DNA from: DATGWF01 sp035299585
Lineage (GTDB): Bacteria; Actinomycetota; Actinomycetes; Actinomycetales; Microbacteriaceae
Assembly (NCBI GenBank): GCA_035299585.1
Contig: DATGWF010000030.1
Coordinates: 1-24,942 of the forward strand
Direction of reading: 5' to 3'
Length of the DNA stretch: 24,942 nt
The notes beneath the pieces were generated by a model. It saw only the letters and a program-made list of their open reading frames with translations, did no database searches and had not been told where the DNA came from. This document shows, piece by piece, positions 1-7,248 of this stretch (positions are counted from its first letter, which is position 1; every line of letters begins with the position of its first letter). The position numbers were made by a program, and so were the translations under genes.

Positions 1-73
1 GGGCGATTGGCGCAGTTGGTAGCGCGCTTCCTTCACACGGAAGAGGTCATCAGTTCGAGTCTGGTATCGCCCA
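1..73 (+). tRNA. tRNA-Val (anticodon CAC)
   Basis: A full cloverleaf can be folded. The acceptor stem pairs bases 1-7 with 66-72, the D arm is 10-25, the anticodon stem pairs 27-31 with 39-43, and the T arm is 49-65 with a TTCGAGT loop. The anticodon at 34-36 is CAC, which reads valine codon GUG. Base 73 (A) is the discriminator. The next bases are CT, so the 3' CCA is not encoded and must be added after transcription. The gene starts at the first base of the window, so its promoter lies outside. It is the only RNA gene I can recognise here, and it is immediately upstream of the thrS leader. Confidence 0.96.
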
Positions 74-107
74 CTCGGTTGCACAGCAGGTATCTGTGGG
101 CCAGGTT

Positions 108-133
108 GCCTCCGCCGAGCGGAGGCTTTTTTT
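108..133 (+). terminator. Intrinsic terminator or attenuator between tRNA-Val and thrS
   Basis: Bases 108-115 (GCCTCCGC) pair perfectly with 119-126 (GCGGAGGC) around a three-base loop, and seven T residues follow at 127-133. This is a textbook rho-independent terminator. It should end the tRNA transcript, but it stops only three bases before the thrS ribosome-binding site (137-142), leaving no room for a promoter after it. Either thrS is reached by read-through, or a thrS promoter lies at or before the hairpin, making it an attenuator. An alternative pairing of 74-78 (CTCGG) with 115-119 (CCGAG) would disrupt the hairpin. Confidence 0.88.
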
Positions 134-147
134 GATGAGGAGCAGCG

Positions 148-2085
148 ATGGCTGACGGATTCGCACTGTTTACTGACCGGAACATCGTCGCGATGCGTGT
201 GAATGGCGAATTGAAGGATCTTGCCGCGACCGTCACCGACGCCGACACGGTCGAACCGGTCACCATCGACTCGCCGGATGGCTTGAACATTCTGCGGCAC
301 TCGGCCGCGCACGTGCTCGCGCAGGCGGTGCAGCGGGTGAACCCGGAGGCGAAGCTCGGCATTGGTCCGCCCGTCACCGATGGCTTCTATTACGACTTCG
401 ATGTGGCCGAACCGTTTACTCCAGAGCAACTGAAGGCTCTGGAGAAGGAGATGAATCGCATCGTCCAGGCGGGCCAGCGGTTCATTCGCCGGGTCGTCAC
501 GGATGACGAGGCTCGCGCCGAGCTTGCGAGCGAGCCGTACAAGCTCGAACTCATCGGTCTGAAGGGCAACGCCGCGGACGGGCAGGACGGCGAGAGTGTC
601 GAGGTGGGCGCGGGCGAGCTCACCATCTATGACAACGTCGACCCGAAGACGGGCGAGGTGGCCTGGAAGGACCTGTGTCGCGGTCCGCACCTGCCGAACA
701 CCCGCATGATCGGCAACGGCTACGCGCTCATGCGCACTGCGGCGGCATACTGGCGCGGCAGCGAAAAGAACCCGCAGTTGCAGCGCGTGTACGGCACGGC
801 GTGGCCGACGAAGGACGAGTTGCGCGCCTATCAGGAGCGCCTGGAGGAGGCGGCCAAGCGAGACCACCGCAAGCTCGGTCGCGAACTTGACCTGTTCTCC
901 TTCCCCGAGGAGATCGGTCCGGGCCTCGTGGTGTTCCACCCGAAGGGCGGCATCATCAAGCGCGAGATGGAGAACTACGTTCGCCAGCGCCACATCGACG
1001 AGGGTTTCCAGTACGTCTCGACGCCGCACATCACGAAGAGCGCCTTGTTCGAAACGAGTGGGCACTTGCCGTACTACGCCGACACGATGTTCCCGCCGAT
1101 GGAGCTCGAAAACGCTGAGTACTACCTGAAGGCAATGAATTGCCCGATGCACAACCTCATCTTCCGTTCGCGCGGGCGTAGCTATCGCGAGCTGCCGCTG
1201 CGCTTCTTCGAGTTCGGTACGGTGTACCGCTACGAGAAGTCGGGAGTGGTCCAGGGTCTCACGCGTGTCCGCGGCCTGACCCAGGATGATTCGCACTCGT
1301 ATTGCATGCCAGAGCAGGCTCCCGCCGAGATTGAGAAACTCCTGGGATTCATCCTCGGCTTGCTGCGCGATTTTGGCCTGAACGACTTCTACCTCGAACT
1401 GTCGACCCGCGGTGACTCGGAGAAGTTCATCGGCTCAGACGACGAGTGGGAAAACGCCACCAACGTGCTTAAGTCGGTTGCGGAAGCGACCGGTCTCGAG
1501 CTCGTTCCAGATCCCGGCGGGGCTGCGTTCTACGGACCGAAGATTTCGGTCCAGGCCCGCGATGCGATCGGTCGCACCTGGCAAATGTCGACGATTCAGT
1601 ACGACTTCAACCAGCCGGCTCGGTTCGAACTGGAGTTCACCGGCCCGGATGGCACCCTGGTGCGTCCGGTCATGATTCACTCGGCGAAGTTCGGCTCGCT
1701 TGAGCGCTTCTTCGGCGTGCTGACCGAGCACTATGCCGGCGCGTTCCCGGTGTGGCTCTCGCCGGTGCAGGTTGTTGGCATTCCGGTCGCGGATGAGTAC
1801 GCCGAGTATCTCGGTGGCATCGTCGCCGAGTTGCACGCGGCGGGGGTCCGGGCGGAGCTCGACGCGAGCGACGATCGCATGCAGAAGAAGATTCGGACCC
1901 ACACGCAGGCAAAGGTGCCGTTCCAGCTCATTGCGGGCGAGGACGACCGCGCGGCGGGTTCGGTGAGCTTCCGTTTCCGCGATGGTTCGCAGCGCAATGG
2001 CGTGCCGCGCGCGGAGGCTGTGCGCATCATTCAGGACGTCATCGCGGCGCACCGGCAGGTGATGACGGCAGAGGATCTCGACTAA
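148..2085 (+). CDS. thrS: Threonyl-tRNA synthetase
   Basis: Class II aminoacyl-tRNA synthetase that activates threonine with ATP and charges tRNA-Thr in the cytoplasm. The 645-residue protein has a short N-terminal TGS-like segment (about 16-50) and then the editing domain with HSAAH (H51, H55) and CRGPH (C177, H181), which hydrolyses mischarged seryl-tRNA. The catalytic core carries the expected zinc ligands, C332 in MNCPMH and H383 in DDSH. A C-terminal anticodon-binding domain starts at about residue 545. The ATG at 148 is preceded by GAGGAG at 137-142, and the N-terminus looks like that of other actinobacterial ThrRS. The stop TAA overlaps the ATG of the following HIT gene by one base, suggesting translational coupling. 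Expression may depend on the terminator just upstream. Confidence 0.97.
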   Translation: MADGFALFTDRNIVAMRVNGELKDLAATVTDADTVEPVTIDSPDGLNILRHSAAHVLAQAVQRVNPEAKLGIGPPVTDGFYYDFDVAEPFTPEQLKALEKEMNRIVQAGQRFIRRVVTDDEARAELASEPYKLELIGLKGNAADGQDGESVEVGAGELTIYDNVDPKTGEVAWKDLCRGPHLPNTRMIGNGYALMRTAAAYWRGSEKNPQLQRVYGTAWPTKDELRAYQERLEEAAKRDHRKLGRELDLFSFPEEIGPGLVVFHPKGGIIKREMENYVRQRHIDEGFQYVSTPHITKSALFETSGHLPYYADTMFPPMELENAEYYLKAMNCPMHNLIFRSRGRSYRELPLRFFEFGTVYRYEKSGVVQGLTRVRGLTQDDSHSYCMPEQAPAEIEKLLGFILGLLRDFGLNDFYLELSTRGDSEKFIGSDDEWENATNVLKSVAEATGLELVPDPGGAAFYGPKISVQARDAIGRTWQMSTIQYDFNQPARFELEFTGPDGTLVRPVMIHSAKFGSLERFFGVLTEHYAGAFPVWLSPVQVVGIPVADEYAEYLGGIVAELHAAGVRAELDASDDRMQKKIRTHTQAKVPFQLIAGEDDRAAGSVSFRFRDGSQRNGVPRAEAVRIIQDVIAAHRQVMTAEDLD

Positions 2086-2636
2086 TGGATGTCGAATCTT
2101 CCGTCGATTTCGCCGGGGTTCCCGACGAGTTTCAGCGACTCTGGGTGGCGCATCGGATGGCGTACATCGATGCGGGCGCGCAGCCGCATCTCGATGATTG
2201 CCCGTTCTGTCGCGCCCCCGAGCGGGAGGATGCTGAGGGGCTCATTGTGGCTCGCGGCGAGCTCGCGTACGTCGTGATGAACCTGTTCCCGTACAACAGT
2301 GGCCATTTGCTGGTGTGCCCATATCGCCACGTCGCGAGTTACGACGATGCCACGCTCGCCGAAATCGACGAGATTTCGCGGCTCACGCAGACGGGGATGC
2401 GCGTACTTCGTCGGGTTGCCAACTGCGACGGCTTCAATATCGGCATGAACCAGGGTGCGATTGCCGGTGCCGGAGTATCGCAGCACTTGCACCAGCACAT
2501 CGTTCCGCGCTGGGCGCAAGACGCGAACTTCATGCCCATCATTGCCAAGACCAAGGCCGTTCCTCGGCTGATCGGCGAGATGCGCGACGCTCTCGCCGCC
2601 GCTTGGCCAACCGAGACCACCTCACCGAACCCGTAG
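2085..2636 (+). CDS. HIT-family hydrolase/phosphorylase (Ap4A phosphorylase-like)
   Basis: Histidine-triad protein of 183 residues. The signature HLHQHIVPRW gives the triad H134, H136 and H138, with H138 probably the nucleophile forming a nucleotidyl intermediate. The upstream NSGHLL segment (H74) and a CPFC motif (C39, C42) that may bind zinc fit the same family. By position next to thrS and overall form it resembles M. tuberculosis Rv2613c, described as a diadenosine tetraphosphate phosphorylase; I infer the same kind of substrate but the sequence does not prove it. The ATG shares a base with the thrS stop (TAATG), so the genes are probably cotranscribed. Ap4A is a by-product of aminoacyl-tRNA synthetases, which makes the pairing functionally sensible. 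Confidence 0.88.
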   Translation: MDVESSVDFAGVPDEFQRLWVAHRMAYIDAGAQPHLDDCPFCRAPEREDAEGLIVARGELAYVVMNLFPYNSGHLLVCPYRHVASYDDATLAEIDEISRLTQTGMRVLRRVANCDGFNIGMNQGAIAGAGVSQHLHQHIVPRWAQDANFMPIIAKTKAVPRLIGEMRDALAAAWPTETTSPNP

Positions 2637-2645
2637 GATAAACAC

Positions 2646-3545
2646 ATGTCTGAAAACGCAACCGGCTTTGTCGGATCGGACCGCGTCAAGCGCGGCCTCG
2701 CAGAGATGCTCAAGGGCGGCGTCATCATGGACGTCGTCACCCCGGAACAGGCGCGTATCGCCGAGGACGCCGGCGCGGTCGCCGTCATGGCGCTCGAGCG
2801 TGTGCCGGCAGACATTCGCGCGCAGGGCGGTGTCGCCCGCATGAGCGACCCGGACCTCATCGAGGCGATTATTGCCGAGGTGTCCATTCCGGTCATGGCG
2901 AAGGCGCGCATTGGGCACTTCGTCGAGGCGCAGGTGCTGCAGTCGCTCAACGTGGACTACATCGACGAGTCCGAGGTGCTGAGCCCTGCCGATTACGTCA
3001 ACCACATCGACAAGTGGAAATTCACCACCCCGTTCGTGTGTGGCGCGACCAACCTGGGCGAGGCGCTGCGCCGCATCAACGAGGGTGCGGCCATGATTCG
3101 TTCCAAGGGTGAGGCCGGCACCGGTGACGTTTCCGAAGCCACCAAGCACATTCGGACCATTTCGGCCGAAATCAATCGTTTGCGTTCGATGACCAAGGAC
3201 GAACTCTACGTTGCCGCCAAGGACCTCCAGGCACCGTACGACCTCGTTGTCGAGGTCGCGGAAACCGGCAAGCTGCCGGTGGTCCTGTTCACCGCTGGTG
3301 GCGTGGCGACTCCGGCGGATGCCGCCATGATGATGCAGCTCGGCGCCGACGGTGTGTTTGTCGGTTCGGGCATCTTCAAGTCGGGCAACCCCGAGCAGCG
3401 CGCTGCCGCGATTGTGAAGGCGACTGCCGCCTACGACGACCCGTCGGTGATTGCCGATGTTTCGCGCGGTTTGGGTGAGGCGATGGTGGGCATCAATGTC
3501 GCCGACTTGCCTGCACCGCACCGTCTCGCGGAGCGCGGTTGGTAA
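2646..3545 (+). CDS. pdxS: Pyridoxal 5'-phosphate synthase, lyase subunit PdxS
   Basis: Catalytic subunit of the DXP-independent PLP synthase, which builds vitamin B6 from ribose 5-phosphate, glyceraldehyde 3-phosphate and ammonia. The 299-residue TIM-barrel protein has the family hallmarks: GVIMDVV near the start (D29), VMAKARIGHF with the Schiff-base lysine K86, DESEVLSPAD (107-116), and RSKGEAGTG with the second lysine K154. It forms a 12-mer that docks PdxT glutaminase subunits. The ATG at 2646 is nine bases after the HIT stop; an AGGA that overlaps that stop serves as ribosome-binding site. The 3' end overlaps pdxT by seven bases. In many Actinobacteria phospholipid and mannoside genes lie between HIT and pdxS; here they do not. 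Confidence 0.97.
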   Translation: MSENATGFVGSDRVKRGLAEMLKGGVIMDVVTPEQARIAEDAGAVAVMALERVPADIRAQGGVARMSDPDLIEAIIAEVSIPVMAKARIGHFVEAQVLQSLNVDYIDESEVLSPADYVNHIDKWKFTTPFVCGATNLGEALRRINEGAAMIRSKGEAGTGDVSEATKHIRTISAEINRLRSMTKDELYVAAKDLQAPYDLVVEVAETGKLPVVLFTAGGVATPADAAMMMQLGADGVFVGSGIFKSGNPEQRAAAIVKATAAYDDPSVIADVSRGLGEAMVGINVADLPAPHRLAERGW

Positions 3546-4180
3546 CGCTTCACGACGACACGCTGCAACTCGCGGCCGGGGGAACCGGGCCGCGAGTTGG
3601 CGTTTTCGCGCTTCAAGGTGACTTCCGCGAACACGCGGTCATGCTCGCTGAACTCGGCGCACAGGTTGTCCTCGTGCGGCGGCCAGCCGATCTGGACGGG
3701 CTTTCGGGAATCGTGTTCCCGGGGGGCGAGTCTGGCGTCATGGACAAGCTCGCCAAGATCTTCGGCCTGTTCGAGCCGTTACGCGCCGCTATCCGAGCAG
3801 GGCTCCCCGCCTATGGAACCTGTGCCGGCATGATTCTGCTGGCGAACACCATCCTCGATGCCGCGCCGGGCCAAGAAACGCTCGGCGGGCTCGACGTCGT
3901 GGTTCGCCGGAACGCCTTTGGCGCACAAAACCAGTCCTTTGAAACCGACCTGTTCATTCCCGAGCTCGGTGCCGAGCCGGTGCACGCAACGTTTATCCGC
4001 GGCCCAGTGGTCGAGTCGGTTGGTCCCGCAGCTCGGGTGCTCTCGGCACTCCCGGATGGCCGAGTGGTTGCCGTGGAGCAGGGCCACCTGCTGGCGACGA
4101 GCTTCCACCCGGAAATGAACGGCGAGCGACGATTCCACGAGTATTTCCTCGGTCGCCTCGCCGCTCGGCAACACCCCTGA
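3539..4180 (+). CDS. pdxT: Pyridoxal 5'-phosphate synthase, glutaminase subunit PdxT
   Basis: Class I glutamine amidotransferase that releases ammonia from glutamine and channels it to PdxS. The triad is visible: C95 in GTCAGM, and H190 and E192 in FHPEM. The oxyanion-region motif reads PGGESG (61-66) where most family members have GGEST. The core (GVFALQGDFREH) begins only at residue 21, so there is a short N-terminal extension. No ATG or GTG occurs in frame before the core; the best start is TTG at 3539, five bases after GGAG (3530-3533) and inside the 3' end of pdxS. This overlap suggests coupled synthesis of the two subunits. The stop TGA lies in a palindrome that precedes yebC. Confidence 0.93.
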   Translation: MVTLHDDTLQLAAGGTGPRVGVFALQGDFREHAVMLAELGAQVVLVRRPADLDGLSGIVFPGGESGVMDKLAKIFGLFEPLRAAIRAGLPAYGTCAGMILLANTILDAAPGQETLGGLDVVVRRNAFGAQNQSFETDLFIPELGAEPVHATFIRGPVVESVGPAARVLSALPDGRVVAVEQGHLLATSFHPEMNGERRFHEYFLGRLAARQHP

Positions 4181-4188
4181 GTCAGGGG
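4174..4188. promoter_or_regulatory. Perfect 15-bp palindrome before yebC
   Basis: CCCCTGA (4174-4180) and TCAGGGG (4182-4188) are exact inverted repeats around a single G. The left half contains the pdxT stop codon. The element occupies the -35/spacer zone relative to the TAGACT box at 4197-4202. It could be an operator for a dimeric regulator or a compact 6-bp RNA hairpin at the end of the pdxT message. No T-tract follows, so it is not a standard terminator. I cannot name the binding protein. Confidence 0.5.
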
Positions 4189-4196
4189 CGACTCGC

Positions 4197-4202
4197 TAGA
4201 CT
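4197..4202 (+). promoter_or_regulatory. Candidate -10 box for yebC-ruvCAB
   Basis: TAGACT matches the actinobacterial TAnnnT -10 pattern and would start transcription near 4209, leaving a leader of about 32 bases with the AGGGAG ribosome-binding site at 4231-4236. No convincing -35 is visible; that position is occupied by the palindrome at 4174-4188. The same hexamer occurs before yajC and before the 65-residue gene at 19485. Confidence 0.5.
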
Positions 4203-4240
4203 TTCGGGGCACGTCACACTCGACCGATTCAGGGAGCTTC

Positions 4241-5002
4241 ATGTCCGGCCACTCCAAATGGGCAACGACCAAGCACAAGAAGGCTGTCATCGACGCTCGT
4301 CGAGCGAAGTCGTTTGCGAAGCTCATCAAGAACATCGAGGTCGCGGCGAAGCTCGGCGGCGCCGACCTGGGAGGTAACCCGACCCTCTTTGACGCCGTCC
4401 AGAAGGCCAAGAAGACCTCGGTCCCGAACGACAACATCGAGCGTGCCATCAAGCGTGGCGCCGGGATTTCGGGTGATGCAGTCGAGTACACGACCATCAT
4501 GTATGAGGCGTATGCACCTGGCGGAATCGCGATGCTCGTCGAGTGTCTGACCGACAACAAGAACCGTGCCGCTGCCGAAGTGCGTGTCGCCATGACGCGC
4601 AACGGCGGCAACCTCGCCGATCCGGGCTCGGTCGCCTACAACTTCGCCCGGAAGGGGCTCATCGTCGTTTCCAAGGATTCGGGTGTCAGCGAGGACGATA
4701 TTCTCGCTGCCGTCCTCGATGCCGGTGCCGAAGAGGTCACCGACGAGGGCGATACCTTCGAGATCATCTCGGAGCCTCAGGATCTCGTCGCGGTCCGTTC
4801 CGCTCTGCAAGCGGCCGGAATCGATTACGACTCCGCCGACGCGGCGTTTGTCCCCTCGCTCAAGGTCGAGGTCGATGCCGAGACCGCTCGAACGGTGTTC
4901 AAGCTCATCGACGCGCTCGAGGATAGCGACGACGTGCAGAACATTTACACCAACCTTGACCTCACCGCCGAGGCCCAGGCGGAGTTCGCGGCAGACGAGT
5001 AG
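4241..5002 (+). CDS. yebC: YebC/TACO1-family protein
   Basis: Cytoplasmic protein of 253 residues. It opens with the nearly invariant MSGHSKWATTKHKK of the family and continues with DARRAKSFAKLIK, NDNIERAIKRG, and YEAYAPGG near residues 87-94, all typical of YebC. The family has been described both as DNA-binding regulators (PmpR type) and, more recently, as ribosome-associated factors that help translation, like mitochondrial TACO1; the sequence does not decide between them. In many bacteria it lies directly before ruvC, as here, only two bases away. A strong AGGGAG ribosome-binding site ends four bases before the ATG. It probably heads a yebC-ruvC-ruvA-ruvB operon from the promoter at about 4200. 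Confidence 0.95.
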   Translation: MSGHSKWATTKHKKAVIDARRAKSFAKLIKNIEVAAKLGGADLGGNPTLFDAVQKAKKTSVPNDNIERAIKRGAGISGDAVEYTTIMYEAYAPGGIAMLVECLTDNKNRAAAEVRVAMTRNGGNLADPGSVAYNFARKGLIVVSKDSGVSEDDILAAVLDAGAEEVTDEGDTFEIISEPQDLVAVRSALQAAGIDYDSADAAFVPSLKVEVDAETARTVFKLIDALEDSDDVQNIYTNLDLTAEAQAEFAADE

Positions 5003-5004
5003 TC

Positions 5005-5586
5005 ATGCGCATTCTCGGCGTTGACCCGGGCCTCACCCGCCTCGGGTTCGGCGCGATTGAGAGTGAGCCGAATCGCACGGTGTCGTTCGTCGAGGTGGGT
5101 GTCCTGCGGAGTCCAACCGACTTGCCGATCCCAGAGCGACTCGTCCTCATTGGCAACGGCATCGCCGATGTGATGGACCGAATTGCACCGGACGCGCTTT
5201 CACTCGAACGCGTCTTCGCCCGTTCCGATGTCTCGACGATCATGGGGACCGCACAGATTTCCGGAATCGTCATGTACCACGCGGCCCGAAGGGGAATCCC
5301 GGTCGCACTGCACACGCCGAGCGAGGTCAAGGCCGCGGTGACCGGGTACGGTGCTGCGGACAAAACCCAGGTCGGTGCAATGGTGGCGCGGATCCTTCGG
5401 CTTGCTGAGGTGCCGAAGCCTGCCGATGCGGCGGACGCCCTCGCGCTTGCCATCTGTCACGCGTGGCGGGGGAGTTCGACCCCTCAGCCCTCGAGCGCAG
5501 CTTCGGCGCCCACGTTGACGCCCGCGCAACAGGCGTGGCGCGCCGCCGAGACGAAGTCTCGCTCGCGTCGTACGCTGGGCTCGTGA
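5005..5586 (+). CDS. ruvC: Holliday-junction endonuclease RuvC
   Basis: Dimeric resolvase that nicks Holliday junctions, working with RuvAB branch migration. The RNase H-like core has its acidic residues D7 (GVDPG), E68 (LSLERVF), and D141/D144 with H152 in the ADAADALALAICH segment. Residues 155-193 form a Ser/Pro/Ala- and Arg-rich tail beyond the usual end of the fold. The last four bases overlap the ruvA start. The ATG at 5005 follows the yebC stop by two bases with no strong ribosome-binding site, so translation is probably coupled to yebC. Length (193) is a little above that of E. coli RuvC (173) because of the tail. Confidence 0.96.
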   Translation: MRILGVDPGLTRLGFGAIESEPNRTVSFVEVGVLRSPTDLPIPERLVLIGNGIADVMDRIAPDALSLERVFARSDVSTIMGTAQISGIVMYHAARRGIPVALHTPSEVKAAVTGYGAADKTQVGAMVARILRLAEVPKPADAADALALAICHAWRGSSTPQPSSAASAPTLTPAQQAWRAAETKSRSRRTLGS

Positions 5587-6179
5587 TTGTCTCGCTGACC
5601 GGCCTCGTTCGTCGCGCTGTCGGCACGAGCGCGGTCATCGACGTTGCCGGGGTGGGATACCTCGTCAATGTCACTCCCGCGCACGCCCTCGCGCTCACTA
5701 TTGGTGAAGAGACGACCATTCATACGGTTCAGGTGGTGCGCGAAGATTCCCTCACGCTGTTCGGGTTCGCCTCCACCGAGGAGCAGGACGTCTTCGAACT
5801 GTTGATCAGCGTCACCGGTGTGGGCCCGAAGTCCGCCCTCGGCATCCTTTCGGCGCTTTCACCAGCGGAAGTTGCCGCGGCAGTTGCTGCCGAAGACGAT
5901 TCTGCGTTTCGACGCGTCAGCGGCATCGGTCCGAAAACGGCCAAGCTCATTGCCGTATCCCTGGCGGGAAAGCTCGTCGCGCTTCCGGCGTCCGGTGGGG
6001 TCGTGGCTCCCAGCTCGGTGTCAGACGCTGTCGTCGCTGCTTTGAGTGGCCTCGGCTGGGCGGAGAAGCTCGCGGTCGAGGCGGTCGAGCTCGCCCGTGA
6101 CGTGGCGGATGAAGCGACCGCGCAGTCGGTTCCTGCCCTCTTGCGGCTTGCGCTCACGCAGTTGGGAGCGGCGCGATGA
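5583..6179 (+). CDS. ruvA: Holliday-junction DNA-binding subunit RuvA
   Basis: Tetrameric protein that binds the four-way junction and loads RuvB. The start is the GTG at 5583, which overlaps the ruvC stop as GTGA. This gives a 198-residue protein beginning MIVSLTGLV, the normal RuvA N-terminus; the open frame continues upstream to 5463 but that part only shadows ruvC. An OB fold covers about 1-63. Two helix-hairpin-helix motifs follow (ISVTGVGPKSALG at 75-87, VSGIGPKTAKLIA at 112-124), which contact DNA. A flexible linker and a C-terminal domain III (about 150-198) that touches RuvB complete the protein. The stop overlaps the ruvB start as ATGA. Confidence 0.95.
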   Translation: MIVSLTGLVRRAVGTSAVIDVAGVGYLVNVTPAHALALTIGEETTIHTVQVVREDSLTLFGFASTEEQDVFELLISVTGVGPKSALGILSALSPAEVAAAVAAEDDSAFRRVSGIGPKTAKLIAVSLAGKLVALPASGGVVAPSSVSDAVVAALSGLGWAEKLAVEAVELARDVADEATAQSVPALLRLALTQLGAAR

Positions 6180-7177
6180 GCGACGACCTGACCGATCCGA
6201 ACCTCGCTTCCGAGTCAGAGCTTGCCTTCGAAGGCGCGCTTCGGCCGACCAAACTCGACGAGTTCGTCGGCCAGAGCCGCGTGCGCGAACAGCTCAGTCT
6301 GCTGTTGCAGGCCGCGGCACTCCAAGAGCGCACCCCCGACCACATCCTGTTGGCGGGCCCTCCAGGCCTCGGCAAAACAACGCTCGCGATGATCGTCGCC
6401 TCGGAGCAAAATCGACCGCTCCGCTTATCGAGTGGGCCGGCCATTCAACACGCCGGGGACCTGGCGGCAATCCTCAGCTCGTTGCTTCCAGGTGAAGTGC
6501 TGTTCATCGATGAAATCCATCGGATGGCGCGCTCGGCGGAGGAAATGCTCTATCTCGCGATGGAAGACTTCCGCATCGATATCGTCGTGGGCAAGGGCGC
6601 TGGCGCGACCACCGTCCCGCTCGAGCTCGCCCCGTTCACCCTGGTCGGAGCCACTACGCGCGCCGGCCTGTTGCCGAATCCGCTTCGAGACCGATTCGGA
6701 TTCACGGCTCACCTCGACTTCTATGCCCCCGACGAACTCGAACGCGTGATTGGCCGGACAGCGTCGATGCTGCAATTCGAGCTCGATGCGCGGGCGTGCG
6801 CAGAAATGGCCGGTCGGTGTCGAGGGACGCCGCGTATCGCAAACCGACTCGTTCGACGGGTGCGCGACTACGCCCTCGTGCACGGCGGTGTCGGCACCCT
6901 TGACGCGGTGCATGCCGCGCTCGAGCTGTACGACGTCGACACGCTCGGGCTTGATCGCCTCGACCGTGCCGTGCTGTCGGCGCTCCTCGAGCGATTCGGC
7001 GGGGGACCGGTGGGACTCGGCACGCTCGCCGTCTCGATCGGCGAGGAGGCAGAGACGATTGAATCGGTCGTCGAGCCGTTCCTCGTCCGTGCCGGACTCA
7101 TCACGCGGACTCCGCGGGGCCGCGTTGCAACTCCCTCCGCATGGACGCATGCGGGACTCACGCCTCCATCGCCGTAA
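6176..7177 (+). CDS. ruvB: Holliday-junction branch-migration ATPase RuvB
   Basis: AAA+ motor that pumps DNA through the RuvA-bound junction as a hexameric ring. The 333-residue protein has the N-terminal LRPTKLDEFVGQ, Walker A GPPGLGKTT (61-69), Walker B FIDEIHRM (110-117), a sensor-type GATTRAG and LRDRFG, and a C-terminal winged helix that includes VEPFLVRAGLITRTPRGR. The ATG at 6176 overlaps the ruvA stop, so ruvC, ruvA and ruvB are linked by 4-base overlaps and probably made in fixed ratio. No terminator is visible after its TAA, only a new -10-like box before yajC. Confidence 0.97.
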   Translation: MSDDLTDPNLASESELAFEGALRPTKLDEFVGQSRVREQLSLLLQAAALQERTPDHILLAGPPGLGKTTLAMIVASEQNRPLRLSSGPAIQHAGDLAAILSSLLPGEVLFIDEIHRMARSAEEMLYLAMEDFRIDIVVGKGAGATTVPLELAPFTLVGATTRAGLLPNPLRDRFGFTAHLDFYAPDELERVIGRTASMLQFELDARACAEMAGRCRGTPRIANRLVRRVRDYALVHGGVGTLDAVHAALELYDVDTLGLDRLDRAVLSALLERFGGGPVGLGTLAVSIGEEAETIESVVEPFLVRAGLITRTPRGRVATPSAWTHAGLTPPSP

Positions 7178-7195
7178 ATCCTGCGGGATGTTCGC

Positions 7196-7201
7196 TAGAC
7201 T
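7196..7201 (+). promoter_or_regulatory. Candidate -10 box for yajC-secDF
   Basis: TAGACT lies 19 bases after the ruvB stop and would start transcription near 7208, with a leader of about 40 bases before the yajC ATG. The sequence around it (TCGCTAGACT) is identical over ten bases to that before yebC. No -35 element is recognisable. This suggests the Sec genes can be transcribed independently of ruvCAB. Confidence 0.45.
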
Positions 7202-7248
7202 GCTCGAGTTGTCGCCTGCGGGCGCTCGTGCGAGAGACAAGGTGTGAA

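Noticed and set aside
74..107. T-box riboswitch before thrS
   Set aside because: Only about 35 bases separate the tRNA from the terminator, far too short for a T-box, and no conserved T-box sequence is present.
2622..3521. Long minus-strand open frame opposite pdxS
   Set aside because: It mirrors pdxS, has no recognisable domain, and is His/Arg/Asp-rich as expected for an antisense reading of a high-GC gene. PdxS is unquestionable in the other frame.
5463..5582. Upstream extension of the ruvA reading frame
   Set aside because: Shadow of the ruvC tail; the RuvA family begins at MIVSLTG, given by the GTG at 5583.
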